Assembly (NCBI RefSeq): GCF_000803645.1
Contig: NZ_CP009122.1
Location: forward strand, 4,750,501-4,814,500
Direction: 5' to 3'
Origin: Sphingopyxis fribergensis
GTDB taxonomy: Bacteria; Pseudomonadota; Alphaproteobacteria; Sphingomonadales; Sphingomonadaceae
Length of the DNA: 64,000 nt
Below the pieces are notes generated by a model that did not search any database, had not been told where the DNA came from, and was given only the letters and a program-made list of their open reading frames with translations. A program made the position numbers and the translations under genes. Shown here piece after piece: positions 8,827-17,698 of this stretch; within the stretch, counting starts at the first letter, position 1; each line of letters starts with the position of its first letter.

Positions 8827-9888
8827 TCAACCTTTCGCTGGAGTGGTCGCGGGAAACCAGCGCCGTCCGAACCAGAAGGCGACGCTCACCAGCAGGATGA
8901 GTACTGGGACCTCGACAAGCGGCCCGATGACCGCGGCGAAGGCGACCGGCGAGGCAAGGCCAAAGGCTGCGATGGCGACAGCGATCGCAAGCTCGAAATT
9001 ATTGCCCGCCGCCGTGAAGGCGACCGCGGTCGTGCGCGGATAATCGGCTTCGATAAGCTTCCCCATCCAGAAGCTGATGACAAACTGGACGACGAAATAG
9101 ATGGTGAGCGGGATCGCGATCCGCACAACGTCGCCCGGAATGGTGACGATCTCGCCGCCTTTGAGACTGAACATGGCAACGATCGTGAAGAGCAGCGCAA
9201 CTAGCGTGATCGGTGCGATCCTTGGCAGGAAGCGCGTCTCATACCAGTCGTTGCCCTTGGTACCGGCCAGTAACTTGCGGGTCAGGAAGCCGCCGAGGAA
9301 CGGGATGCCGAGATAGATGAGGACCGCCTCGGCAACGGTCCAGAAGCTGACGTCGATGACGCTGCCTTCGAGCCCGAAGAGCGGCGGCAGGACGGTCAGG
9401 AAGAACCAGGCATAGACGCTGAAGAACAGGATCTGGAAGATCGAATTGAAGGCGACCAGCGCCGCGACATATTGATTGTCGCCCTTTGCGAGCTGGTTCC
9501 ACACAATCACCATCGCGATGCAGCGCGCGAGGCCGATCAGGATCAGGCCGGTCATATATTCGGGCTTGTCGGACAGGAAGATGACGGCGAGCGCGAACAT
9601 CAGCACCGGACCGATGATCCAGTTCTGGATCAGCGAGATCGCGAGGACCCGCTTATCCTCGAACACCCGCGGCAACTCCTCATAGCGGACGCGAGCCAGC
9701 GGCGGATACATCATCAGGATCAGACCGATCGCGATCGGGATGTTGGTCGAGCCCCAGGAGAGGCTGTCGATCGCTGCGGGAAGTCCGGCGAAGGTTGAGC
9801 TGATCAGGACGCCCAGCGCCATGGCGAGGAAGATCCATAGGGTCAGATAGCGGTCGAGAAACGACAGGCGTTCGCGCTTGCTCGCCAT
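8827..9888 (-). CDS. acr3: ACR3-family arsenite efflux permease
   Basis: A 353-residue inner-membrane protein with about ten hydrophobic helices, starting [20 protein letters not shown]. The conserved cysteine essential for arsenite transport lies in [16 protein letters not shown], and the second signature is [15 protein letters not shown]. It exports As(III) produced by ArsC. It begins 3 bases after the arsC stop and is followed by arsH, a tightly packed operon under the promoter at 10667-10695. Confidence 0.95.
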   Translation of the reverse strand: MASKRERLSFLDRYLTLWIFLAMALGVLISSTFAGLPAAIDSLSWGSTNIPIAIGLILMMYPPLARVRYEELPRVFEDKRVLAISLIQNWIIGPVLMFALAVIFLSDKPEYMTGLILIGLARCIAMVIVWNQLAKGDNQYVAALVAFNSIFQILFFSVYAWFFLTVLPPLFGLEGSVIDVSFWTVAEAVLIYLGIPFLGGFLTRKLLAGTKGNDWYETRFLPRIAPITLVALLFTIVAMFSLKGGEIVTIPGDVVRIAIPLTIYFVVQFVISFWMGKLIEADYPRTTAVAFTAAGNNFELAIAVAIAAFGLASPVAFAAVIGPLVEVPVLILLVSVAFWFGRRWFPATTPAKG

Positions 9889-9891
9889 CGA

Positions 9892-10320
9892 TCAGCGTCC
9901 GACGCGATTGCCGGCGTGGTCGACGACCTGCTCGCCATCTTCCTTGGCGAAGCCGCCGCGCTGGCGCGCCGGGATGAGGTCGAGCACCTCCTCAGAGGGG
10001 CGGCAGAGCTTCACGCCGAGCGGCGAGACCACGATCGGCCGGTTGATGAGTATCGGATGCAGCATCATGGCGTCGATGAGTGCGTCGTCGTCGAGACTTT
10101 CGTCGCCGAGACCGAGTTCGGTAAAAGGCGTCCCTTTCTCGCGGAGGAGCGCGCGGGGCGCGATGCCCGCGCGCGCTATCATTTGTTCCAGCAGCGCGCG
10201 CGATGGCGGTGTCTTCAGATATTCGACGACGTGCGGCTCGATACCGGCGTTGCGGATCATCGCCAGCGCGTTGCGCGACGTTCCGCAATCGGGATTGTGG
10301 TAGATGATGATGTCGGTCAC
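9892..10320 (-). CDS. arsC: glutaredoxin-dependent arsenate reductase
   Basis: A 142-residue enzyme that reduces arsenate to arsenite. The catalytic cysteine is C12 in YHNPDCGTSRNAL, as in the plasmid R773 type. The start is taken as GTG at 10320, preceded by AAGGACC; the frame stays open upstream into arsR without homology. It follows arsR by 10 bases and precedes acr3 directly. Confidence 0.93.
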   Translation of the reverse strand: MTDIIIYHNPDCGTSRNALAMIRNAGIEPHVVEYLKTPPSRALLEQMIARAGIAPRALLREKGTPFTELGLGDESLDDDALIDAMMLHPILINRPIVVSPLGVKLCRPSEEVLDLIPARQRGGFAKEDGEQVVDHAGNRVGR

Positions 10321-10330
10321 ATGAGGTCCT

Positions 10331-10660
10331 TCAGCAGCAGGCAAGTTCCGCGAGCAGCGGCTCACAAAGCTCGGGTCGCCCTTGGCAGCAGTCCTTTGCT
10401 AGGAAGAGCATCAGGCCTTTCAGCGTGTCGATTTCGGCGCGCTGGTTAATCTGCCGGCCGCGCTTCTCCGACGTCACCAGCCCCGCTTTCGCAAGGACCG
10501 CCAGATGCGTCGAGAAGGTGCTTTGCGAGAGACCCGACGCGTTGACGAGCTGGCCGGTGGAAAGGCCGTCCGGCTCGTGCTGAACCAGCAGTCGGAACGC
10601 GTTGAGGCGCGTGGGATGTGCGAGGGCGGCCAAGGCCGACAGTGCCGAATCGCTGTTCAT
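10331..10660 (-). CDS. arsR: ArsR-family As(III)-responsive repressor
   Basis: A 109-residue winged-helix repressor. The recognition region is LSQSTFSTHLAVLAKAGLV. Cysteines C91, C92 and C99 near the C-terminus form a CC-x6-C pattern like the arsenite site of the Acidithiobacillus-type ArsR rather than the helix-3 CVC type; a further CC ends the protein. It is the first gene of the operon and binds the palindromes just upstream, so it should be autoregulated. Confidence 0.92.
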   Translation of the reverse strand: MNSDSALSALAALAHPTRLNAFRLLVQHEPDGLSTGQLVNASGLSQSTFSTHLAVLAKAGLVTSEKRGRQINQRAEIDTLKGLMLFLAKDCCQGRPELCEPLLAELACC

Positions 10661-10662
10661 TC

Positions 10663-10716
10663 ATCGGTATTATCCGATGCAATTATCGCCGTCAAATCCC
10701 ATCGGGAAAATCCGAT
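10663..10716 (-). promoter_or_regulatory. ars promoter with two operator palindromes
   Basis: Reading the minus strand, TTGACG (10690-10695) and TAATAC (10667-10672) are separated by 17 bases, an almost ideal sigma-70 promoter. Two copies of ATCGGN6CCGAT are present: 10663-10678, covering the -10, and 10701-10716, just upstream of the -35. The copies differ only in the 6-base centre. This arrangement lets ArsR dimers occlude both sides of RNA polymerase. Confidence 0.8.
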
Positions 10717-10734
10717 TTAAAACTTGGAAAGCGA

Positions 10735-11280
10735 GGGGAAAGCCTTCCCCTGACGGCCAGCCGCGTCTGGCCGTACCCCATCCGCTGGGGCTGGACGCCC
10801 CCGCGACGCCCCCGGATGAAAGAGCGCGGTTGCCGATGGGCGCTCGCTGCCGGCGACAGGCGCCGACAGGGATCGCATGTTCGTTTTGACCGCGCTGCGC
10901 ACTCGGTGCGCCTGTCTTGGCGGTGCGACGGCTAAGCACAGCTGCGCGCGCACGCCGCACCGCCGGCGGTCGCGCCGAGAGCGCATTTCTCGTTTGGAAT
11001 CCGCCGGGACGGCGGCTCGGTGGTCACAGCAGGGATGATCGCGGTCGCCGCGCTGGGCGCGGCGGCGTTGTCGTGGGCCTCCCGTCGATCGCGGGAGTGG
11101 GCGGCGCTCCCTTCTGGGCGCGGCCCGGCGTCCCGCAAGCCGGCGCGCCGGCTCTTCCTCTTCGTTCCAGCCCTTCGGGTGCGGACCGCCTCCTGGCCGC
11201 GCCCGGCAGGTCGCCAGTCGCCGCCCACCCCCGCTCCGCCGGGGGCCTGCTGGTTTTGGGGCGGGGATGGAGATCGAGAC
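10735..11280. other. palindrome-rich region before ardC
   Basis: No gene is supported here. Three close dyads occur: GGGGAA/TTCCCC (10735-10750), ACGGCCAG/CTGGCCGT (10753-10774) and CCCCA/TGGGG (10777-10790). Downstream is a GC-rich leader with the 15-mer GCCGCCCACCCCCGC (11220-11234), repeated before the right end of the inserted element (22034-22048). The leader may control ardC; the dyads could be a transfer origin or protein sites, which cannot be decided here. Confidence 0.4.
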
Positions 11281-12038
11281 ATGCGCCAGAAGGTCAAGGG
11301 CAGTGACAGGGCGAGCCATCGTCCATCGCGCAGCGGCGAGCCGCACGCGTCGCTCTACGACAGCGTGACGAGCCGGATCGTCGCCGAACTGGAGGCGGGG
11401 CGGCTTCCTTGGGTCCAGCCTTGGGGCCGCAGCGGCGGGGCAGCGGCCGCCCTGCCGCATAATGCCCATTCGGGCCGCGCCTATTCAGGGATCAATATCC
11501 TGATCCTCTGGGGAGCGGTGATCGAAGCAGGCTGGCCGAGCCAAGGCTGGCTTACCTTTCGGCAAGCGTTGGAGGCGGGCGGCAATGTCCGCAAGGGCGA
11601 GCGCGGCACGACCGTAGTCTATGCCGACCGCTTCATTCCCAAAGGCGAAGCCGAGCGGGCGGCGCGCGACGGCGGCGATGCGCGCGCGGTGCCGTTCCTC
11701 AAAAGCTTTACCGTGTTCAATGTCGCGCAATGCGAAGGCTTGCGCGAAGGGATCGCTTCCGACCCTGCCCCGTTGCCCGAGCGCGAGATCGTGCCCGTCG
11801 CCGAAGCGGTGATTGCCGCGAGCGGGGTCGATTTCCGGGTTGGCGGCGACAGGGCCTTTTACGTGCCCGCCCATGATTATGTGCAGGTTCCTCCGCAGCC
11901 CGCCTTTTTCGATCAGATCAATTTTTATCGCACCGCGCTCCACGAACTCACCCACGCGACCGGCCATGTGTCGCGGCTCGACCGCAAGTTGCTGAACAGC
12001 TTCGGCAGCAAGGATTATGCGCGCGAGGAACTGGTCGC
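11281..12038 (+). pseudogene. ardC: ardC-like antirestriction gene, 5' part (interrupted)
   Basis: About 252 codons of an ArdC/DUF1738 protein: N-terminal single-stranded-DNA-binding-like domain (residues about 20-140) and the zincin-like motif HELTHATGH near 221-229. Homology stops at EELVA, after which the frame reads nine or so foreign residues to a stop at 12076-12078. The missing C-terminal 67 codons lie at 22148-22352. Joining 12038 to 22148 restores a 320-codon frame of normal family length. The gene was split by insertion of the mercury element. ArdC proteins protect entering DNA against restriction. Confidence 0.88.
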
Positions 12039-12053
12039 CTTATCTGGACAGTC
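12034..12053. repeat. left end of the mercury element with direct repeat
   Basis: GTCGC (12034-12038) is ardC sequence and recurs at 22143-22147. Just inside, TATCTGGACAGTC (12041-12053) is the inverted partner of the right-end sequence, with 11 of 13 positions matching. These are the expected crossover and recombinase-binding sites. Confidence 0.65.
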
Positions 12054-12102
12054 TGCGCCGCCCGCAACATTGCAGTAAGGTCGGCGATGGACGCCCACGG
12101 TA

Positions 12103-12166
12103 GGCAGTTATCAGGCTGGCCGTAGCGCTGACCCAAGAGCTGGCGGAGGCCAGCCTGATAACTGCC
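12103..12166. repeat. perfect 19-bp inverted repeat inside the left end
   Basis: GGCAGTTATCAGGCTGGCC (12103-12121) is repeated as its exact complement at 12148-12166 around a 26-base centre. Each arm contains TTATCAGG, close to TTATCTGG at the element's left tip (12040-12047). It lies 63 bases before the first recombinase gene. It may be a recombinase accessory site or a hairpin controlling the operon. Confidence 0.75.
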
Positions 12167-12229
12167 GGGCCATAGGGCGCATCGGTGTGAGGTCAGCTTC
12201 CGGGTGGGGGGTCCGGGGGGGAGGGTTTC

Positions 12230-13585
12230 GTGCCGGTGTCGATCATTACCGTTTGCGAGCGCCGCGACGCCAGGGGGCTCGACGCGCATGTGCCGCTGAT
12301 CCTGCGGGGAGACGCTCTCTATGATCCCGATCTCGACCGCTTCTTTGTCGACCTGCCGCTAGCGGGGATCCGCTCGCGCCATTCGCTGCGCGCCTACGCC
12401 TATGACGTTGCGGTGTGGCTTCGCTTCCTCGATGCCTGCGGCACGACGATATGGGACGCGGCCCGCGACGATGTGACCGCCTATCACCGCGCGCGGCGGC
12501 GCGGCGACGCCGCCCAGCGGATCAGCGCGGCAAGCTGGAACCGGGCAGTCGCCAGCCTCGATCGCCTCTACCGCTGGGGTAAGAGCCAAGGGCTGATTGC
12601 CGAAGCGCCGTTCAGTCGGCGCGCTATATGGCGACCGGCGCATGGGGGGCGTCGGGGCATGATCGCCGCGCGCAACGACGCCTATGAACGCACTGCCAAG
12701 CGATCGGATGTGCGGTTCGTCACGATGGACGACTACCGCATTTTCCGCGACGTCGGTCTGCGCGGCCTCGCCCTTGACGGTACGGAACGCCCCGGCGCTC
12801 GCGATCGCAACGGGCTGCGCAACGCGCTGTTCGCCGATCTTCTCGTCACAACCGGCCTGCGTCTCGAAGAGGCGTCGGGCCTGCTCGCCGATGAGCTTGC
12901 GGCCATCGATCACGACCACGATCAGGCTCAGCAGCTTTGGCTGCGCCTGCCGCCGCCGCTCACCAAGGGCGACCGCGGACGCAGCGTCCTGGTCCCGCGC
13001 CGGCTCCTTCGTCAGATCACCGCCTATGTCGCCGTCGAGCGCGCCGCGGGCGTGACCAAGTTCGCCGCGCGCGACGGTGCGGCCAGGTTCGAGCGACCGA
13101 TCCACGTCACCCGCGCCGGTCTCGACCGCATGCGCGATGTCTGCACCCCGGAGGAACGATGCCGCCTGATCCTGTGCGACGAGGATGGAACGCCCCGCGA
13201 GCCGGTGGCGCTATGGCTGACCGAGGTCGGGCAGCCTGTCCGCCCCAACTCGTGGGAGGTGATCTTCACCCGGGCCTGCAAGCGGTGCGAGGAGAACGGC
13301 TTCCCGCTGTCGATCAGCCCGCACCAGCTTCGCCACACCTTCGCAGTCCATATGCTCGCTCTGCTGATCCAGCAGCGACTGCGCGAGGCCGCACTGCCGG
13401 TGGGGCCGGTGGAGACCTATCGGCTGATCCTGGGCGACCCGCTGCAACAGGTGCAACGCCTGCTCGGCCACGCGAGCCTCGCCACCACCTATGTCTATCT
13501 CGACCATATCGCGACCCGCGCCGATACGGTGGATGCGGCCGTCGAGGAGCTGCTGGCGCTGTTGCCGGGACCGCAGGGCGCATGA
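12230..13585 (+). CDS. tyrosine recombinase A of the trio
   Basis: A 451-residue site-specific recombinase with an N-terminal core-binding (SAM-like) domain at about 45-130 and a catalytic domain from about 195. Catalytic residues visible are R211 (TTGLRLEE), H365 and R368 (HQLRHTF), H414 (LLGHAS) and Y421 or Y423 (TTYVYLDH), a full set. GTG at 12230 follows GGGGGGGAGGG. Its stop overlaps the next gene start by ATGA, so the three recombinases are translationally coupled. It is probably the active strand-exchange enzyme. Confidence 0.88.
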   Translation: MPVSIITVCERRDARGLDAHVPLILRGDALYDPDLDRFFVDLPLAGIRSRHSLRAYAYDVAVWLRFLDACGTTIWDAARDDVTAYHRARRRGDAAQRISAASWNRAVASLDRLYRWGKSQGLIAEAPFSRRAIWRPAHGGRRGMIAARNDAYERTAKRSDVRFVTMDDYRIFRDVGLRGLALDGTERPGARDRNGLRNALFADLLVTTGLRLEEASGLLADELAAIDHDHDQAQQLWLRLPPPLTKGDRGRSVLVPRRLLRQITAYVAVERAAGVTKFAARDGAARFERPIHVTRAGLDRMRDVCTPEERCRLILCDEDGTPREPVALWLTEVGQPVRPNSWEVIFTRACKRCEENGFPLSISPHQLRHTFAVHMLALLIQQRLREAALPVGPVETYRLILGDPLQQVQRLLGHASLATTYVYLDHIATRADTVDAAVEELLALLPGPQGA

Positions 13586-15369
13586 GCGAGCGTCCCCGCA
13601 AGGGCCGGCCTGTCGCCTTCGCGCCCATCACGCCGGAGCGACCGCAGCCCGATCCGGTGTTCGGCCTCAAGTTCACCATCGAGGCGCGGCATGGCGGGAC
13701 GGTCCTGGTCGATATGACCGCGCTCGATCCTCGCCCGCTCGCCATCGCCTTTGCCGGTGCGCTGCGTCGGTCGGCCGCGCTCGGGGGACCGATCGGTGCG
13801 GCCAGCGTCATCAAGCAGTATGTCCAGGTCTATCGTCACTTCTTCGCCTGGCTTGCCGACGAAGGACTGAAGGTGGTTGGCGTCAGCGACCTGCGCGCGG
13901 TCCATATCGATGGTTTCGCATCCGCGCTCGAACGGCGTGGGATGGGCCCGATCCACCGTCACATGACGGTCAGCAAGATCATCAACACACTGCGCGCGAT
14001 CGAAGCAGACCGGCCCGATCGGATCGCACCCGAGCTGCATGAGCGGCTGCGCTACACGCTGGCCACTTCGGCGGGCCGCTCGACCCCGCGCGATGCCTAC
14101 AGCCCCTTCGTCGCCCGCGCGCTGCGCGACGCGGCGCGAGCCGATGTCGAAGCGATGTTCCGCCGTCTCGGCGCCGACGATCGGACCGACGAGGGTGATC
14201 CGGCCATCACCGCCGCCCGCGCCGATGTCGAAGCGATCATCGCGCGGCAGGGCTTTATCGTCGCAGACCAGCCCGAGCTGAAGAGCCTTTATTTCATGCG
14301 CATGCGCCGCAACCTGCCAACCGCGACGCTCATCGACGACCTGCATGGCCGGCATCATCTGCTCGCGCGCGACCTGCCGGCGCTGCTCGTGCTGCTCACG
14401 CTTGAGACGGGCCTTGAGCCCGAGTGCCTGAAGACGCTGACCGTGGACTGTCTCGCCAATGCCCATGCCGGCACGGTGGAGCTGCGCTATCTGAAGCGCC
14501 GGGCTCGCGGCGCCGAGCACAAGAGCATGCGCATCCGCGACGGCGGTGGCGGCACGCCGGGCGGGCTGATCCGCCGCCTGATCGACGCCACGGCGGCTGC
14601 CCGCGAGCACCTGCCCGGCGATTGCCTGTGGGCCTATCACAACGTCGGCGGCCTTCGCGCCGGCATAGTCGACCTCAAGTATCCGCTCCCCGCCTGGGCT
14701 CGCCGCTGTGGCATTGTCGACGATAACGGCAAGCCGCTGCATCTGCTGCTTTCCCGGCTGCGCAAGACCCACAAGGCGCTGTGGTACACCAAGACCGAGG
14801 GGCACATGGCCCGCTTCGCGGTCGGTCACACGCGCGAGGTCGCGGCGCGCCATTATGCCGACCTGCCGTCGCTCCGGCCCCTGCACGAGGCGGCCGTCGC
14901 CGATGCCTTTCGCGAGGCGGTCGCCGCCGCGATGCCGACCGTCCTCGCGCCCACGGCCGAGCAGGCGCTGCGCGAAGCGCCCGAGCAGGCGGCGCCGTTG
15001 ATGTCGGCCGATACGGTGGGGCCGTTGCTCGACGGCGAACAGGATGTCTGGCTCGCCGCCTGCTCGGGCTTCCATAGCAGCCCCTTCTCCGAGGCCGGCT
15101 CACCCTGCGCGCAGCCCTTCTGGGGCTGCCTCGATTGCCCCAACGCCGTCATCACCGCGCGCAAGCTTCCCGCGATCCTCGCCTTCCTCGCGTTCGTCGA
15201 AGAGCAGCGACCGAGCCTCCCGGCGAGCGACTGGGCGGCCAAGTTCGGCCGCGTCCATTCCCGCATCACGACCCAGGTCCTGCCGGTCTTCTCCGATGCC
15301 GTTATCGCCGATGCGCGCTGGCAGATGGAGAGCGAGCGGCTCTATCTGCCGCCGGAAGCACGCGCATGA
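13582..15369 (+). CDS. tyrosine recombinase B of the trio
   Basis: A 595-residue protein with a core-binding-like domain (about 60-200) and a recombinase catalytic fold toward 290-450. The usual TGLR motif reads TGLEPECL, so the first arginine appears replaced. The later block is SRLRKTHKALW then FAVGHTREVAARHYADL, giving a plausible Arg, His and Tyr. The C-terminal part carries a cysteine cluster ending CLDCPNAVITARK. The ATG at 13582 overlaps the stop of A; the longer open frame upstream is a shadow of A. It may assist A rather than cleave DNA itself. Confidence 0.85.
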   Translation: MSERPRKGRPVAFAPITPERPQPDPVFGLKFTIEARHGGTVLVDMTALDPRPLAIAFAGALRRSAALGGPIGAASVIKQYVQVYRHFFAWLADEGLKVVGVSDLRAVHIDGFASALERRGMGPIHRHMTVSKIINTLRAIEADRPDRIAPELHERLRYTLATSAGRSTPRDAYSPFVARALRDAARADVEAMFRRLGADDRTDEGDPAITAARADVEAIIARQGFIVADQPELKSLYFMRMRRNLPTATLIDDLHGRHHLLARDLPALLVLLTLETGLEPECLKTLTVDCLANAHAGTVELRYLKRRARGAEHKSMRIRDGGGGTPGGLIRRLIDATAAAREHLPGDCLWAYHNVGGLRAGIVDLKYPLPAWARRCGIVDDNGKPLHLLLSRLRKTHKALWYTKTEGHMARFAVGHTREVAARHYADLPSLRPLHEAAVADAFREAVAAAMPTVLAPTAEQALREAPEQAAPLMSADTVGPLLDGEQDVWLAACSGFHSSPFSEAGSPCAQPFWGCLDCPNAVITARKLPAILAFLAFVEEQRPSLPASDWAAKFGRVHSRITTQVLPVFSDAVIADARWQMESERLYLPPEARA

Positions 15370-17543
15370 TCACGCCCGCCCATGCCCGCGCACCCGCGTT
15401 CGACGATCGGCCCGTGCTGGCCACTGCGCCGCTCAAGGCGGGCCACGCCCGCGAAGAGCTGTCGCGGGTCGGCGACTCAAGCTGGGATCTCGGTCCCGCC
15501 GTGTTCCGCGAGAACGCGCGGCGCTGCCATGTCACCGTGCATTTCGACGTGCTCGAACATGCCGATGTGCAGGCGGCGATGCGTGCCTATCTCTACGCCC
15601 GCCTCAACGTCGATCTTCCCGGCTACCGCCCGAAGCTGCCGCCGGCGAGCATCCGCCAGGCATTCAACCGCGCACGCCGGTTCTTCGCCTTCGCGCGCCT
15701 GACGCTTGGAGGGCTCGACCTTGGCCGCATCGATCAGGCGCTGGCCGATGCCTATGCCAGGCATCTTCGCCACGATTCTGCCCGGCGACCCGTCATAGTC
15801 GGCCACCTCCTCGAAGTGGTCTCCGATCTCTATCACTATCGTGACCGCCTCGCTGGCGGAGGCCTCGCGTTTGAGCCCTGGGCCGGACAGGCACCCGCCC
15901 GCGTCGCAGGCTATCGGCACGTCGTTGAGAACCGTACCCCGCGGTTTCCGGAAGATGTCATCGCCGCACTGCTCGCCTGGTCATTGCGCTACGTCACCGT
16001 CTTCGCGCACGATATTCTATCGGCTCGGGCCGCGCTGGATCGGCTCGAGGCGCGCCGCGCCCGGCTGCTTGCCGCCGAGCGCGGACTGCCTGGCGCAGAG
16101 CGCCGCCTGCGGCAGCGCGCGCGCCTCGAGCGCCATATCGCGCGTCGAGCCCGGCAAGGCCGCGGCGTGCCGATCTGGACGACCGCGCATAACGGCGTCA
16201 CGCGCACCGATCCCCGCACCGGAGAAGCGACGCCGCCGATCAACGTCCATCTTCTCCATCTTCATGCCGGTGTCGATGCTGAGGCGGAACCGGCCATGCA
16301 TTTCGGACTCGCCAAGGGCGTCTCCGCCCTGATCGAAGCCGCTGCCGCCGACCTGGGCGTCGAAGTGGGCGGCATGGACACGCCGATCTCGATTGATCCC
16401 GATAGCGGTCGGCCATGGCGCGCACGCTTCGATGCGAAGACGCTCGCACAAGAGGAACGGATGCTTCAGGCGGCCGCCTATATAGTGTGCGCTTACCTCA
16501 CCGGCATGCGCGACTGCGAGGTGCAGGCGATGCGGCGGGGGTGCCTCTCGATCGCGCGCAGCGAGGATGGCCTGGTCGAGCGGCATCGCATTCGATCGAC
16601 CATCTACAAGCGTCGGTCGACCATGGGCGAGGCGGCGAGCTGGGTGACGATCGAGCCGGTCGCAGACGCGATAGCGGTGCTTGAACGCCTGTCGGCAAGA
16701 CCGACGCGCGCCAGCGGCAGCGATACGCTCTGGCCGGTGCTACGCCCCGGCGCCGCCACCAAGACGCATCTGTCGAGCGAGGTGGTCCGCCAACTCAACG
16801 CCTTCCGCGACCACCTCAACGCTGCCTTCGGCAGCCCTGATGTGCCGGTCATCCCGTCCGGACCCGGTGGCAAGCCGTGGCGCATAACGACGCGGCAGTT
16901 CCGCCGCACCATCGCATGGCACATCGCCAACCGTCCGTTCGGCACCATCGCCGGCATGATCCAGTATAAGCACGCCTCGGTCGCCGCTTTCGAGGGCTAT
17001 GCCGGAACCAGCGCATCGGGGTTTCGCGCCGAGGTCGAGGCGCAGCGCCGGCTCGGTCAGCAGGGCGACCTGCTGGACTATTTCGACCGGCGGCAGGGCG
17101 GTGCCTCACTCGCGGGGCCGGCGGGACCACGCATCGCGCGGACGCTCGACGATGCGGCCGTGCAGCTCGGGCCCTTGCCCGCCATGATCGCCGACCGCTC
17201 CCGGCTACGTGTCATGCTCGCCAGCGTCGCGCGAACCCTCCATGTCGGCCTCCTCGCGGATTGCTTCTTCGATCCCGCCACCGCGCTCTGCCTCAAGCGC
17301 GTGACCACCCCCGATCCCAAGCAGCCGCTCACGGCGCTGTGCGAGCCGACCCGCTGTCCCAACGCCTGCATCACCGCCCGTCACAGGCCAGCTTGGGAAC
17401 GCGCGGCCGATGATGCCAGGGCATTGCTGCGCGAACGACGTCTGTCGGATCTTCAACGCCATGCACTCGCCACCGAGATCAACCGGCTCACTACCGTGAT
17501 CGACGCCATCGGCCCCGCGCCGCCGGAGGCCAACCCCGGCTGA
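15366..17543 (+). CDS. tyrosine recombinase C of the trio
   Basis: A 725-residue protein, the largest of the three. The arginine motif is TGMRDCEV; the box II motif is TTRQFRRTIAWH with Arg in place of the usual His; then MIQYKHASVAAFEGYAG supplies a His and a candidate Tyr. The C-terminus has a cysteine cluster ending CPNACITARH, nearly the same as in recombinase B, suggesting a shared zinc-binding element. ATG at 15366 overlaps the stop of B by ATGA. Residues 220-320 include an Arg-rich coiled-coil-like segment. Function is inferred from the fold signature and operon. Confidence 0.82.
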   Translation: MITPAHARAPAFDDRPVLATAPLKAGHAREELSRVGDSSWDLGPAVFRENARRCHVTVHFDVLEHADVQAAMRAYLYARLNVDLPGYRPKLPPASIRQAFNRARRFFAFARLTLGGLDLGRIDQALADAYARHLRHDSARRPVIVGHLLEVVSDLYHYRDRLAGGGLAFEPWAGQAPARVAGYRHVVENRTPRFPEDVIAALLAWSLRYVTVFAHDILSARAALDRLEARRARLLAAERGLPGAERRLRQRARLERHIARRARQGRGVPIWTTAHNGVTRTDPRTGEATPPINVHLLHLHAGVDAEAEPAMHFGLAKGVSALIEAAAADLGVEVGGMDTPISIDPDSGRPWRARFDAKTLAQEERMLQAAAYIVCAYLTGMRDCEVQAMRRGCLSIARSEDGLVERHRIRSTIYKRRSTMGEAASWVTIEPVADAIAVLERLSARPTRASGSDTLWPVLRPGAATKTHLSSEVVRQLNAFRDHLNAAFGSPDVPVIPSGPGGKPWRITTRQFRRTIAWHIANRPFGTIAGMIQYKHASVAAFEGYAGTSASGFRAEVEAQRRLGQQGDLLDYFDRRQGGASLAGPAGPRIARTLDDAAVQLGPLPAMIADRSRLRVMLASVARTLHVGLLADCFFDPATALCLKRVTTPDPKQPLTALCEPTRCPNACITARHRPAWERAADDARALLRERRLSDLQRHALATEINRLTTVIDAIGPAPPEANPG

Positions 17544-17698
17544 CGGCGGAAGCTCTGCGCCGGTCGGCGCGCTGGCGCAACGGCGTTGCCGTCCTCCGCT
17601 TCGCTGCGGCCCTACGGGTGCGCAACCGCGCTTGTGCCCGGCGCTAGTCGAGCTCCGCCGCCGGGGATGGCCCCCGACGGGCAAGCGGAGTTCAGATC

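Noticed and set aside
12937..15369. 810-codon version of recombinase B
   Set aside because: The first 215 codons are a shadow of recombinase A; the ATG at 13582 overlapping the A stop is the real start.
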